This document shows, one piece after another, positions 22,397 to 29,792 of a DNA stretch of 36,634 nucleotides. The notes below the pieces were generated by a model. It ran no database searches. It saw only the letters and a list, made by a program, of their open reading frames with translations, and was not told the DNA's origin. The stretch is from a virus. Positions within the stretch are counted from its first letter, which is position 1. Every line of letters begins with the position of its first letter. The stretch covers positions 1-36,634 of IMG/VR virus record IMGVR_UViG_3300030329_001479. One strand, 5' to 3'. Made by a program: the position numbers and the translations under genes.

Positions 22397-22983
22397 TCAT
22401 TGATATATTTAAAACATCTATTTATAGAAACAGGCTTAATGATAAAGAGCTAGATAAGTTAATTTTAGAAACTTTAAAAAATCCTAAATATACAAATATT
22501 AATAAATCTAATATTGGAGGGAAACAGATTCATCCTAATGAAACAAAAATTGAAAAACGGTTATTAGAAAATTTTACTACATGTTTACCGGATTACTTTG
22601 AAGGAGCTAGTATTCAACATAATATTATAAAATGGCAAATAAAAAATTATTGGATTAATGAAAACTATAAATATAATTATAATATGACTCATATGCATCC
22701 GGACACTCATTTATCTGGGGTTTATTATTGTAAGGTTCCTAAAAATTCTGGGAATATAGTATTTATAGATGGCTATAAGGATTTAAAAAATATATGGTCT
22801 ACTCCACCTTTGGAGTGTTCTTTACAAAATTCTGAATATACCATAACTCCTTTTGCTGGTTTACTACTGCTTTTTCCTTCTTATCTTCATCATTATGTAA
22901 CTCAAAGTAATAGTGATGACTCACGAATATCTTTATCATTTAATATAAATTTTTATGGCTCAGAGAAAACTACTAACAATTGA
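22393..22983 (+). CDS. 2OG-Fe(II) oxygenase, PF13759-like (6 of 6)
   Basis: A 196-residue protein with THMHPDTHLSGVYYC (H100, H102, D104), a GxxxF strand followed by GNIVFIDGYKD, the distal FPSYLHHYVTQ (H166/H167) and R178 in DDSRISLSFN. This order is the hallmark of the 2OG-FeII_Oxy_5 family, widespread in cyanophages and marine phages. It is the most recognisable of the six. It overlaps the next gene by 29 bases. In phages its substrate has not been established. Confidence 0.88.
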   Translation: MIIDIFKTSIYRNRLNDKELDKLILETLKNPKYTNINKSNIGGKQIHPNETKIEKRLLENFTTCLPDYFEGASIQHNIIKWQIKNYWINENYKYNYNMTHMHPDTHLSGVYYCKVPKNSGNIVFIDGYKDLKNIWSTPPLECSLQNSEYTITPFAGLLLLFPSYLHHYVTQSNSDDSRISLSFNINFYGSEKTTNN

Positions 22984-23509
22984 TTTAGATTGGATTCAAA
23001 ATCCTAGACAATTTAATGATATCCTATCTTTATGTATGGAACTTTTTAAAAATAAGATTCCTACTATTTTTATTAAGTCTCATCATGAAATATACAACCA
23101 TATTAATGAAGAAGAATTTATAATCAACATAGATCATCACCATGATTTTGGTTATGATAATCTTTCTATAAGGCAAGCTTTAGACAATATGTTAAGGGAG
23201 GGGAATTGGGTATTAGGGGCAGCTATTCATAAAAAACTTAAAGGTTATGTATGGATAAAAAACTATAATTCTGTTTTTATTCCTGATCATATTACCGATT
23301 GGATTAGAAATTTAGACACTCTTCAAATTAGAAATAAGATTGAAGAGGTAGATTTTAAAAATATTTATAAAGTAGTAATATGTGAAAGCGCTGAATATGA
23401 AAAAAACGTTAGTCTTTATTCAGATATATTGAAGAAAATCTCTAGAAGTATTAACCCTAATACAGAAATAACCGACAATAAAAACTCTTTTAAACACCTA
23501 AATTCTTGA
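22955..23509 (+). CDS. Putative metal-dependent hydrolase with DHHHD motif
   Basis: A 184-residue protein with TIDLDW (D10, D12), SHHEIY (H43, H44, E45) and NIDHHHDFGYDN (D60 to D64). The D-x-D plus histidine-rich plus DHHHD arrangement, at the ends of predicted beta strands, is suggestive of an arginase-like metal site as in UPF0489 proteins, a family that includes peptide arginases from peptide-natural-product clusters. DHH-type phosphoesterases are the alternative. Residues 120-184 are helical. It is the last gene of the cassette, and its stop codon TGA is part of the promoter-like sequence for the next gene. Family placement is tentative. Confidence 0.5.
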   Translation: MAQRKLLTIDLDWIQNPRQFNDILSLCMELFKNKIPTIFIKSHHEIYNHINEEEFIINIDHHHDFGYDNLSIRQALDNMLREGNWVLGAAIHKKLKGYVWIKNYNSVFIPDHITDWIRNLDTLQIRNKIEEVDFKNIYKVVICESAEYEKNVSLYSDILKKISRSINPNTEITDNKNSFKHLNS

Positions 23510-23515
23510 TATAAT
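23507..23515 (+). promoter_or_regulatory. Extended -10 promoter before the tail gene 23542
   Basis: TGATATAAT is a perfect extended -10 element (TGnTATAAT), needing no strong -35; none is seen at 16-18 bases upstream. Its TG comes from the stop codon of the preceding gene. A transcript would begin about 20 bases before the start codon and carry AAGGA. It would let the tail genes be expressed independently of the cassette. Confidence 0.6.
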
Positions 23516-23541
23516 AGACACCACCAAACTTAAGGATTTTT

Positions 23542-25746
23542 ATGCTACAAAAAATAGGGTTTTTACCTGGTTTTAATAAACAAATTACCCCCACAGGAGC
23601 CGAAGCACAATGGACCGGGGGAGAAAATGTTCGTTTTAGATATGGAACCCCTGAAAAGATAGGTGGTTGGCAATCTTTAGGAGATAAGAAGTTGACGGGC
23701 GCTGCTAGAGACCTTCATCACATGGTTAATAAAGAAGGAATTAAATATGCAGCTATTGGAACCAATAGAATTTTATATGTTTATTCTGGAGGAGTTTATT
23801 ATGATATTCATCCTTTAACTAATCCATCTGGAACTGCTATTACAAATGCTTTTAGTACAACAAATGGATCAAAAACTGTAACTTTAACTTTTGCTAGTGC
23901 TCATAATTTTAAAGCCGGAGATATTATACTATTTGGAGCAACTTCTACTTTTTCATCTATTACTAATTCAAATTTTGGCGCATCTGATTTTTGTGATAAA
24001 AAATTTATGGTTACTACTGTTCCTACTACCACTACTTTAACCATAACAATGGATGATACGGAAGGTGGTTCAGGAGCTAGTGAATCAGGAGGAATTACTT
24101 ATTATAGATATTACCACGTGGGACCCGCTGAACAGGTGGGAGTCTATGGCTGGGGTATATCTCAGTTTGGTGGTACTGTAACTAATCCACAAACAACAAC
24201 TTTAAATGGAGCTTTGTCCGCTAACGCATATGGAACTGGAGGATCAGGAACTTCTATTACATTAACGAGTACTACAGGATTTCCCACAACAGGGACAAAT
24301 TATATTCAAGTAGGAAGTGAAGAAATTTCTTACACTGGAGTTTCTGGAAATGATTTAACTGGGATTACTAGAAATGTTAGAGGAACCTCTAATGCATCTC
24401 ACTCTGATGGTGCAACCGTAACTAATACCAGTGATTATGCTGCATGGGGTCAAGCTGCAGCAACAACGGATAAAGTTGCAGAACCAGGACTTTGGGCTCT
24501 AGATAATTATGGTTCTAAACTTATTGCATTAATTGTTAATGGCTCAGTATTTGAATGGGATGCTGATGCTACAAACGCAACAGCAACTAGAGCAACTATT
24601 ATATCGGGTGCACCTACAGCATCTCGAGATATGTTAGTTTCTACACCCGATCGTCACTTAGTTTTATTTGGAACTGAAACAACGATTGGAGATACCGATA
24701 CACAAGATGATATGTTTATAAGATTCTCGTCTCAAGAAACATTATCTACTTGGACACCCACTTCAACTAATACCGCTGGTACACAAAGACTGGCTGCCGG
24801 ATCACGGATCATGGGAGCTGAGCTTGGAAGAAATGCAATTTACGTATGGACAGATACCTCATTATTTACCATGCGTTTTGTAGGCCAACCTTTTACTTTC
24901 GCATTCGAACAAGTAGGAACGAACTGTGGATTAATAGGAATGAATGCAGCGGTTGAAGTTGATGGAGCTGCTTACTGGATGTCGGAAAATGGTTTCTTTA
25001 GATTTACTGGTAAACTAGAATCTTTAGATTGTTTGGTAGAAGACTATGTTTATGATGATATTAATACTACTTCTAATCAAATGATATGTTGTGGAGTTAA
25101 TAACTTATTTGGAGAAGTATTATGGTTCTATCCAACTTCAGATTCTAATGTAAATAATAGATGTGTTTTTTATAGTTATTTAGATTCAACGGTTAATAGA
25201 CCTATATGGTACACTAATGCAAACTCATTATGGCCTAGAACTACTTGGCAGGATTCAGCTATTTTTGGTAAGCCGCATGCAACTTATTTCGATGCAGATA
25301 CAGATTCATCCTTTGATGTTACAGGAAATACTGAAGGCGTTACTTATTACTATGAACATGAAACAGGAACTAATCAAATTAAAATTGGAACAACAAGTGC
25401 TATACCGGCTAACATATTATCTGGAGATTTTGATATTACTCAAGATCAAAGACAAGGAATTACGTTTAGAGGAGATGGGGAATATATAATGAGAGTTAGT
25501 AGATTTTTACCTGACTTTATAACCCAAGCAGGTAATACTATTGTTACACTAAATTTGCGAGATTTTCCTAATGAAACCGCAGCTAGTTCAACGTTAGGAC
25601 CTTTTACCATTACATCTTCTACTAAGTATCAATCTTGTAGAGCCCGAGGTAGATCTGTTGCATTTAAGATAGCAAACACAGCGGTAGATTCTAATTGGAA
25701 ATTGGGAACTTTTAGGTTAGATGTACATGCAGGAGGAAGAAGATAA
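23542..25746 (+). CDS. Large tail protein, P22 gp10-like stabilisation type
   Basis: A 734-residue protein opening FLPGFNKQITPTGAEAQW then ENVRFRYGTPEKIGGW (about 7-43), a start I associate with tail accessory proteins of the P22 gp10 / phage stabilisation group (PF11134-like), which lock the tail to the adaptor ring. The remainder is beta-rich and probably propeller-like. Residues about 235-294 carry TSITLTS, GFPTTGTNYIQVGSE, ISYTGVSGNDLTG and HSDGATV, matching a module in 13281-14096. It has its own promoter-like sequence and AAGGA. Good match in length for the family; exact role in this particle is inferred. Confidence 0.7.
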   Translation: MLQKIGFLPGFNKQITPTGAEAQWTGGENVRFRYGTPEKIGGWQSLGDKKLTGAARDLHHMVNKEGIKYAAIGTNRILYVYSGGVYYDIHPLTNPSGTAITNAFSTTNGSKTVTLTFASAHNFKAGDIILFGATSTFSSITNSNFGASDFCDKKFMVTTVPTTTTLTITMDDTEGGSGASESGGITYYRYYHVGPAEQVGVYGWGISQFGGTVTNPQTTTLNGALSANAYGTGGSGTSITLTSTTGFPTTGTNYIQVGSEEISYTGVSGNDLTGITRNVRGTSNASHSDGATVTNTSDYAAWGQAAATTDKVAEPGLWALDNYGSKLIALIVNGSVFEWDADATNATATRATIISGAPTASRDMLVSTPDRHLVLFGTETTIGDTDTQDDMFIRFSSQETLSTWTPTSTNTAGTQRLAAGSRIMGAELGRNAIYVWTDTSLFTMRFVGQPFTFAFEQVGTNCGLIGMNAAVEVDGAAYWMSENGFFRFTGKLESLDCLVEDYVYDDINTTSNQMICCGVNNLFGEVLWFYPTSDSNVNNRCVFYSYLDSTVNRPIWYTNANSLWPRTTWQDSAIFGKPHATYFDADTDSSFDVTGNTEGVTYYYEHETGTNQIKIGTTSAIPANILSGDFDITQDQRQGITFRGDGEYIMRVSRFLPDFITQAGNTIVTLNLRDFPNETAASSTLGPFTITSSTKYQSCRARGRSVAFKIANTAVDSNWKLGTFRLDVHAGGRR

Positions 25747-26498
25747 TGCCTTTTAAATCTGAGAAACAAAGAAGATACCTATGGGCTAATGAACCAGAGA
25801 TCGCAAGAGACTGGACTGAAACTTATGGAAGCAAAATTCAAAAAGCTGACGGTGGAATAATGAGAATACCTTTTCAAGGGGGTGGTGCCGATATGGGTGC
25901 TCCAGATAGAGCGCAAGAAAGAGCCGATAGAGGTTATGGTGATACAGGAGGTGTTCAAAGAAGTGGTGACGGAAATAATAATCAATTTACTTCCTTTACT
26001 AAAGAAAATTTAAATCCACAAAAAGATTATATGGGATCTACACAATTTGGTCCTGCACAAAAATACACAGGTTCATTTTTAGATAATGTATTTAATCAAG
26101 GTTATAGACCTGTAACACCGACTGGACAATTTCAATCAAGATTATCTCAATATGGAGGAAATATATTAAGTGGTATTATGGGAGCAGTAAATCCTTTTTT
26201 AGGAATTCTGTCACAAGGTTTTCAAAACTTTAGAGATACTCCTTATTTACAAGATTATATAAGTAATCTTAGACCGAGACAAATGAGTGATGTGTTTATA
26301 GATCAAGGAAGAGGTAGTGGAATAAGAACTATTCCTATGGAAGACAATATAATTCTGCAATCTCCATTTGTAGATGAAATATCTATGGAAACTGTAGATG
26401 AATATGGTAACACTTATCGAGATTCTCCATATAGTACTCAAATGACAGAAGAAACTTTTGACGCTGTGTTTGGAAACACGGGACAGGAAACAGGATAA
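25746..26498 (+). CDS. Protein with SEKQRRYLWANEP N-terminus, virion-associated
   Basis: A 250-residue protein starting MPFKSEKQRRYLWANEPEIA, a short motif found at the start of many phage proteins from diverse families. A GG motif (KADGGIMRIPFQGGG) follows at about 33-47. The rest is Gly/Gln/Asn-rich and low in hydrophobics, with an acidic tail, so much of it may be disordered. It is coupled to the preceding gene by TAATG after a strong AGGAGG. Function unknown; a tail or internal virion protein by position. Confidence 0.65.
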   Translation: MPFKSEKQRRYLWANEPEIARDWTETYGSKIQKADGGIMRIPFQGGGADMGAPDRAQERADRGYGDTGGVQRSGDGNNNQFTSFTKENLNPQKDYMGSTQFGPAQKYTGSFLDNVFNQGYRPVTPTGQFQSRLSQYGGNILSGIMGAVNPFLGILSQGFQNFRDTPYLQDYISNLRPRQMSDVFIDQGRGSGIRTIPMEDNIILQSPFVDEISMETVDEYGNTYRDSPYSTQMTEETFDAVFGNTGQETG

Positions 26499-26662
26499 TG
26501 GCAAAGATAGTACAAACATTAACGAGAGCAAGCCCTGAATATAGAGAAGACGTAGCTCAATCTTTAGTAAGAGATTTAGACGCCGTGTTGGAAAAACTAA
26601 ACACTACTTTTCAACAAGATTTAAAACAGGAGATAGAAGCTAAAGCTTTCTTCATGGAATAA
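26498..26662 (+). CDS. Small 54-residue helical protein
   Basis: A 54-codon frame starts on the last base of the preceding stop and its own stop overlaps the next start, both as TAATG. The product starts AKIVQTLTRASPEYREDVAQ and continues as one amphipathic helix with LDAVLEKLNTTFQQDLKQEI. Short proteins of this type beside SEKQRRYLW-type genes are familiar from marine phages. The two precise junctions argue against chance. The coiled-coil character suggests a small structural or assembly protein. Confidence 0.75.
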   Translation: MAKIVQTLTRASPEYREDVAQSLVRDLDAVLEKLNTTFQQDLKQEIEAKAFFME

Positions 26663-26997
26663 TGGCTGTTGTTAATCAATATAAATTTTACGGAGTAGAT
26701 GATAATACCACTGGATCTGCATTAACTATGTTTGGATCTGGTAATCCTACTAATACAGAAACATATATAATTAAATCTATTAAGGTAACATCAGCAGGAA
26801 CTCCAACGGTAACTGTTGTAAACAATTCTATTACCGCTATTAAATCAGCTGCCTTAACAGCTAATGTAACGACAGAATTATTGACGATGCCAATGGTAGT
26901 TGAAGGAGGAAATAGCTTAACTGTCCAATCAAGTAGTTCTGATTCTTTTGACGTGGCTATTAGCTATCTAAACATTAATAAGGAGATTGTATCATAA
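26662..26997 (+). CDS. Small beta-rich structural protein
   Basis: A 111-residue protein with strands IIKSIKVTSAGTPTVTVVNN, ELLTMPMVVEGGNSLTVQSS and FDVAISYLNI, a layout like that of 17112-17477, hinting at a common fold. Start coupled by TAATG without a strong Shine-Dalgarno, so reinitiation from the previous gene is likely. Its next neighbour follows with the same junction. Probably a small tail or neck component. Confidence 0.65.
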   Translation: MAVVNQYKFYGVDDNTTGSALTMFGSGNPTNTETYIIKSIKVTSAGTPTVTVVNNSITAIKSAALTANVTTELLTMPMVVEGGNSLTVQSSSSDSFDVAISYLNINKEIVS

Positions 26998-27194
26998 TGA
27001 AAACAACTACGGTAGACGGTAAAGAATTACCTGTTTTTGAACCTAAGGAAATAATTACTACTATCTCAAACCTTAAAACAGGAGAGATATACAAGACTGA
27101 AGAGGAGTGGAAAGCTAAAGGAATTGATGAAAAAGACATCCGAAGAGATGTAAAAGTAATCATGCCAGACCTTGCTATGTTGTTAAAAACATAG
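26997..27194 (+). CDS. Small protein, unknown function
   Basis: A 65-residue protein with a beta-hairpin-like start (TTTVDGKELPVF) and a charged helical centre (TGEIYKTEEEWKAKGID), ending with a hydrophobic helix MPDLAMLLKT. AAGGAG lies before the TAATG start. Its features (GEIYKTEEEW) resemble small conserved phage proteins of unknown function. It is followed 8 bases later by the large 27203 gene. Confidence 0.65.
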   Translation: MKTTTVDGKELPVFEPKEIITTISNLKTGEIYKTEEEWKAKGIDEKDIRRDVKVIMPDLAMLLKT

Positions 27195-27202
27195 TAAAGT
27201 AT

Positions 27203-28756
27203 ATGCTCAGGAATTATACGCCTGCCTTTAACGTTAAATTAGACAAAATTATGGCAATAACAGATTTACAGATTTCAGAAGAACTACAAACAGGAGCTCC
27301 TTCTATCAAATATAGAGGTAATGAAGGACCTCAATCTCCACAAGAAGAACAACAAATGGTGGGACAAGACTATTCTAGCCCACAATATAGAATGAAATTA
27401 ATAGAAAAACTAATGCAACAAGGATTAGATTTTGGGGCTGCTTCTAATGAAGCTGATAGACTTATAAAATTAATGCTAGACCGACAAAGACAAGGTTCGG
27501 CTGAAGGTGGAAGAGCTGAATATGGTTTAGGAAGTATAGTTAGAAAAATTACAAGACCAATTAAAAAAATAGCTAAGAGTCCAATTGGAAAAGCTGCGTT
27601 ACTTTATGCAGGTACGGCTGGATTAGGAAATTTAGCTGGAGGTCTAGCAGGAACACATCCTTGGATGTCTGGTAAATGGTTAGCACCAAGTGCTGTTAAA
27701 GCAGGGCTATTTGGTAAAGCTCTTCCTAAAGGATTTCAGGGACCAGGAATGCCAGGAATTTTAAATAAATGGGGTCTAACAAAAACTGCAGGTTCTATGA
27801 TGCCAACAGGAAAAGGTGCACTAGCAGCACTTATGGCAGTTCCATTCACAGGAATGGGAATGGGTAAACAAGAAAGTCTTGGTGACATAGCAGGAATGGA
27901 TGATTTAAAATTTGATTTTAATTATGATGACATGATAGCTGAAGTAAAAGCTGCTGTGAGTTCTGGAGATGTAGAAGAAATTAAACGTGTTAATTTAAAA
28001 TATGGATTAGACCTTGTTGAAGATGTAAATGTTTATGCAGCTAACGGCGGAAGAATTGGATACTACTCAGGTGGTCAATCTATTCCATCAAAGAACTCAT
28101 TAGAAGATGCTAGAAAAACTGCGATGCAAGATAGACTAGGTGGTATAACAGAAGTAATGAAACTAGCAGACTTATATCGTCAAGGAGACGTAGGTCAAAT
28201 GTATGCAGCTCAAGGCGGAAGAATTGGGTATAAAGATGCTGGAGGAGTTAGAATGGCTAGTGCTGTCACTGGTGGAGAAGATAGAGATATCGCAGGTGAA
28301 ATGTGGATGAGATTAGATAAACAAACTCAATCTGCTTATGGAAGTTTTGAAAATTATTTTAAAAGTGGAGACTGGATAGAAGGAGTTAAACAAATAGATC
28401 AAGGATGGGCTGGAGCTCAAGGCGGAAGAATCAAAGCTCAAGAAGGAGGGATCATGGACCTTGGTGGTATGGAAAAAGATTATAGAAATACTGGTGGCTT
28501 TGTTGACTTAGGAGCTGAAGAAAAAGCTGATGACGTTCCAGCAAGATTAAGTGTAAATGAATTCGTAATGACAGCTGATGCTGTTAGAGGTGCAGGCGGT
28601 GGAGACATCGACAAAGGAGCAGAGATCATGGAAAGAGTAATGAAAAATTTAGAAGAAGGTGGTAGAATATCCGAAGAGTCTCAAGGATTAACTAATAGAA
28701 GACAAGGAGCTTCAGATATGTTTGAAGTTTCGGAAAGATTAAGCGAGGTAGTATGA
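27203..28756 (+). CDS. Large internal protein with several GGRIG motifs
   Basis: A 517-residue protein. ATG 27203 and ATG 27251 are both possible; neither has a good Shine-Dalgarno, and the conserved-looking MAITDLQISEELQTGAPSIK starts at the latter. Residues 120-230 are Gly/Ala/Lys-rich with hydrophobic segments (KAALLYAGTAGLGNLAGGLAG). At least three GGRIG-type motifs occur (GGRIGYYSGG about 281, GGRIGYKDAGG about 338, GGRIKAQEGG about 407) and one GGRAEYG near 101. Near 443-475, DDVPARLSVNEFVMTADAVR and GAGGGDIDKGAEIMERVM form a conserved phage block. Its position suggests an internal or ejection protein. No enzymatic motif. Confidence 0.65.
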   Translation: MLRNYTPAFNVKLDKIMAITDLQISEELQTGAPSIKYRGNEGPQSPQEEQQMVGQDYSSPQYRMKLIEKLMQQGLDFGAASNEADRLIKLMLDRQRQGSAEGGRAEYGLGSIVRKITRPIKKIAKSPIGKAALLYAGTAGLGNLAGGLAGTHPWMSGKWLAPSAVKAGLFGKALPKGFQGPGMPGILNKWGLTKTAGSMMPTGKGALAALMAVPFTGMGMGKQESLGDIAGMDDLKFDFNYDDMIAEVKAAVSSGDVEEIKRVNLKYGLDLVEDVNVYAANGGRIGYYSGGQSIPSKNSLEDARKTAMQDRLGGITEVMKLADLYRQGDVGQMYAAQGGRIGYKDAGGVRMASAVTGGEDRDIAGEMWMRLDKQTQSAYGSFENYFKSGDWIEGVKQIDQGWAGAQGGRIKAQEGGIMDLGGMEKDYRNTGGFVDLGAEEKADDVPARLSVNEFVMTADAVRGAGGGDIDKGAEIMERVMKNLEEGGRISEESQGLTNRRQGASDMFEVSERLSEVV

Positions 28757-28968
28757 CATTAATAACCAAAGGAATGGGAGCAATTATTAAAAAGTTTGGT
28801 AAGAAAACTGCCAAGCATATGGCTGATACAGATAAGCGTCATAAATCAATGAAAAAATTAGGATACAAAGGACCTAAATATAGAGTTCTTGGTAAGAAAA
28901 AAGGAGAAACATCTCATAAGATGGAAGAGGTGTGGACTTTTAATCCTTACAGAAAAGGAAAAAAATAA
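28753..28968 (+). CDS. Small basic protein of the KGMGA N-terminal family
   Basis: A 71-residue protein starting MTLITKGMGAIIKKFGKK, almost the same N-terminus as 13012-13281 (MTLLTKGMGAVKK). The rest is very basic with GYKGPKYRVLGKKKG and an aromatic ending. Its start overlaps the previous stop by 4 bases (ATGA). The next gene begins on its own stop (TAATG). Role unknown; the repeated N-terminus is the only firm clue. Confidence 0.7.
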   Translation: MTLITKGMGAIIKKFGKKTAKHMADTDKRHKSMKKLGYKGPKYRVLGKKKGETSHKMEEVWTFNPYRKGKK

Positions 28969-29792
28969 TGGCTGTACAACAATCACAACTTTTACCAGCG
29001 CCGTTTTTAACGGACGTAACAAAAGATTATGCAAAAAGACTAGGAGCAGTAGGAGCAGCTCCTTTAGAAACTGGTGCGTTTGCTCCTAAAGTAGCACCAC
29101 AAGATCAAGCTCAATTAGATGCTTACACAAGAGCCACGACTCAAGGACAAGGGATTGGAGCATACCAACCTTACATTACACAAGCTGCAGCTTACACAGG
29201 ACCATCTGCTTACTCAGATTTTATGTCGCCTTATCAACAAGATGTAATTGATGCAACTTTAACAGAATATGACAAGCAAGCTGCTAGAGGAATTCAAGGC
29301 ATAGCTGATCTTGCAACGCGATCAGGAAACTTAGGTGGTGGAAGAGAAGGTGTGATGCGATCAGAGTATCAAACACAATCAGATTTAAACAGGGCTTTAT
29401 TACAATCAGGATTATTACAACAAGGTTTTGGTCAAGCACAACAAGCAGCTCAGCAAGCATACATGAACCAAATGCAAATGGCTGGAATGTTACCACAATT
29501 ACAGCAAGGAGATGTAGCAAGTTTAGGGTCAGCGGGCGCGACTCAACAAGCTCAAGCGCAAGCTGTCCTTGATGCTGAAAGAGAACAAGCAAGATTAAAA
29601 GCTTACGAACCTTATGAAAGACTAGGTTATCTAGGATCTGGACTTGGTTCTATGTTAGCTGGCTATCCTGCTCAATTCCAATCTCAAGTTACACCTAACC
29701 CAACACCGTTGCAAACTGCGTTAGGAATAGCTTCTGTAGGTAGTGGAGTTTTAGGAAACTTGGCTGATTATAGATGGGGTAAGCAAAGATAA
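28968..29792 (+). CDS. Probable internal or ejection protein
   Basis: A 274-residue Gln/Ala-rich protein. Residues about 84-137 read FMSPYQQDVIDATLTEYDKQ, then a block with ARGIQGIADLATRSG and GGGREGVMRSEY; this conserved block is typical of a family found in many podo- and myovirus tail or internal-protein regions. A long Gln/Ala helix follows, then a Gly-rich C-terminus (LGYLGSGLGSMLAGYP). Such proteins may be ejected with the DNA, but that is by analogy. TAATG couples it to the previous gene. Confidence 0.65.
   Translation: MAVQQSQLLPAPFLTDVTKDYAKRLGAVGAAPLETGAFAPKVAPQDQAQLDAYTRATTQGQGIGAYQPYITQAAAYTGPSAYSDFMSPYQQDVIDATLTEYDKQAARGIQGIADLATRSGNLGGGREGVMRSEYQTQSDLNRALLQSGLLQQGFGQAQQAAQQAYMNQMQMAGMLPQLQQGDVASLGSAGATQQAQAQAVLDAEREQARLKAYEPYERLGYLGSGLGSMLAGYPAQFQSQVTPNPTPLQTALGIASVGSGVLGNLADYRWGKQR

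Noticed and set aside
25217-25489. A 90-residue rightward frame inside the 23542 gene
   Set aside because: Fully inside a well-supported gene in another frame, with low-complexity hydrophobic content.
28889-29089. Rightward frame across the junction of 28753-28968 and 28968-29792
   Set aside because: Overlaps two supported genes with precise TAATG coupling and has no ribosome site.
29284-29592. A 102-residue leftward frame opposite 28968-29792
   Set aside because: Shadow of a Gln-rich coding region; no ribosome site and no plausible composition.
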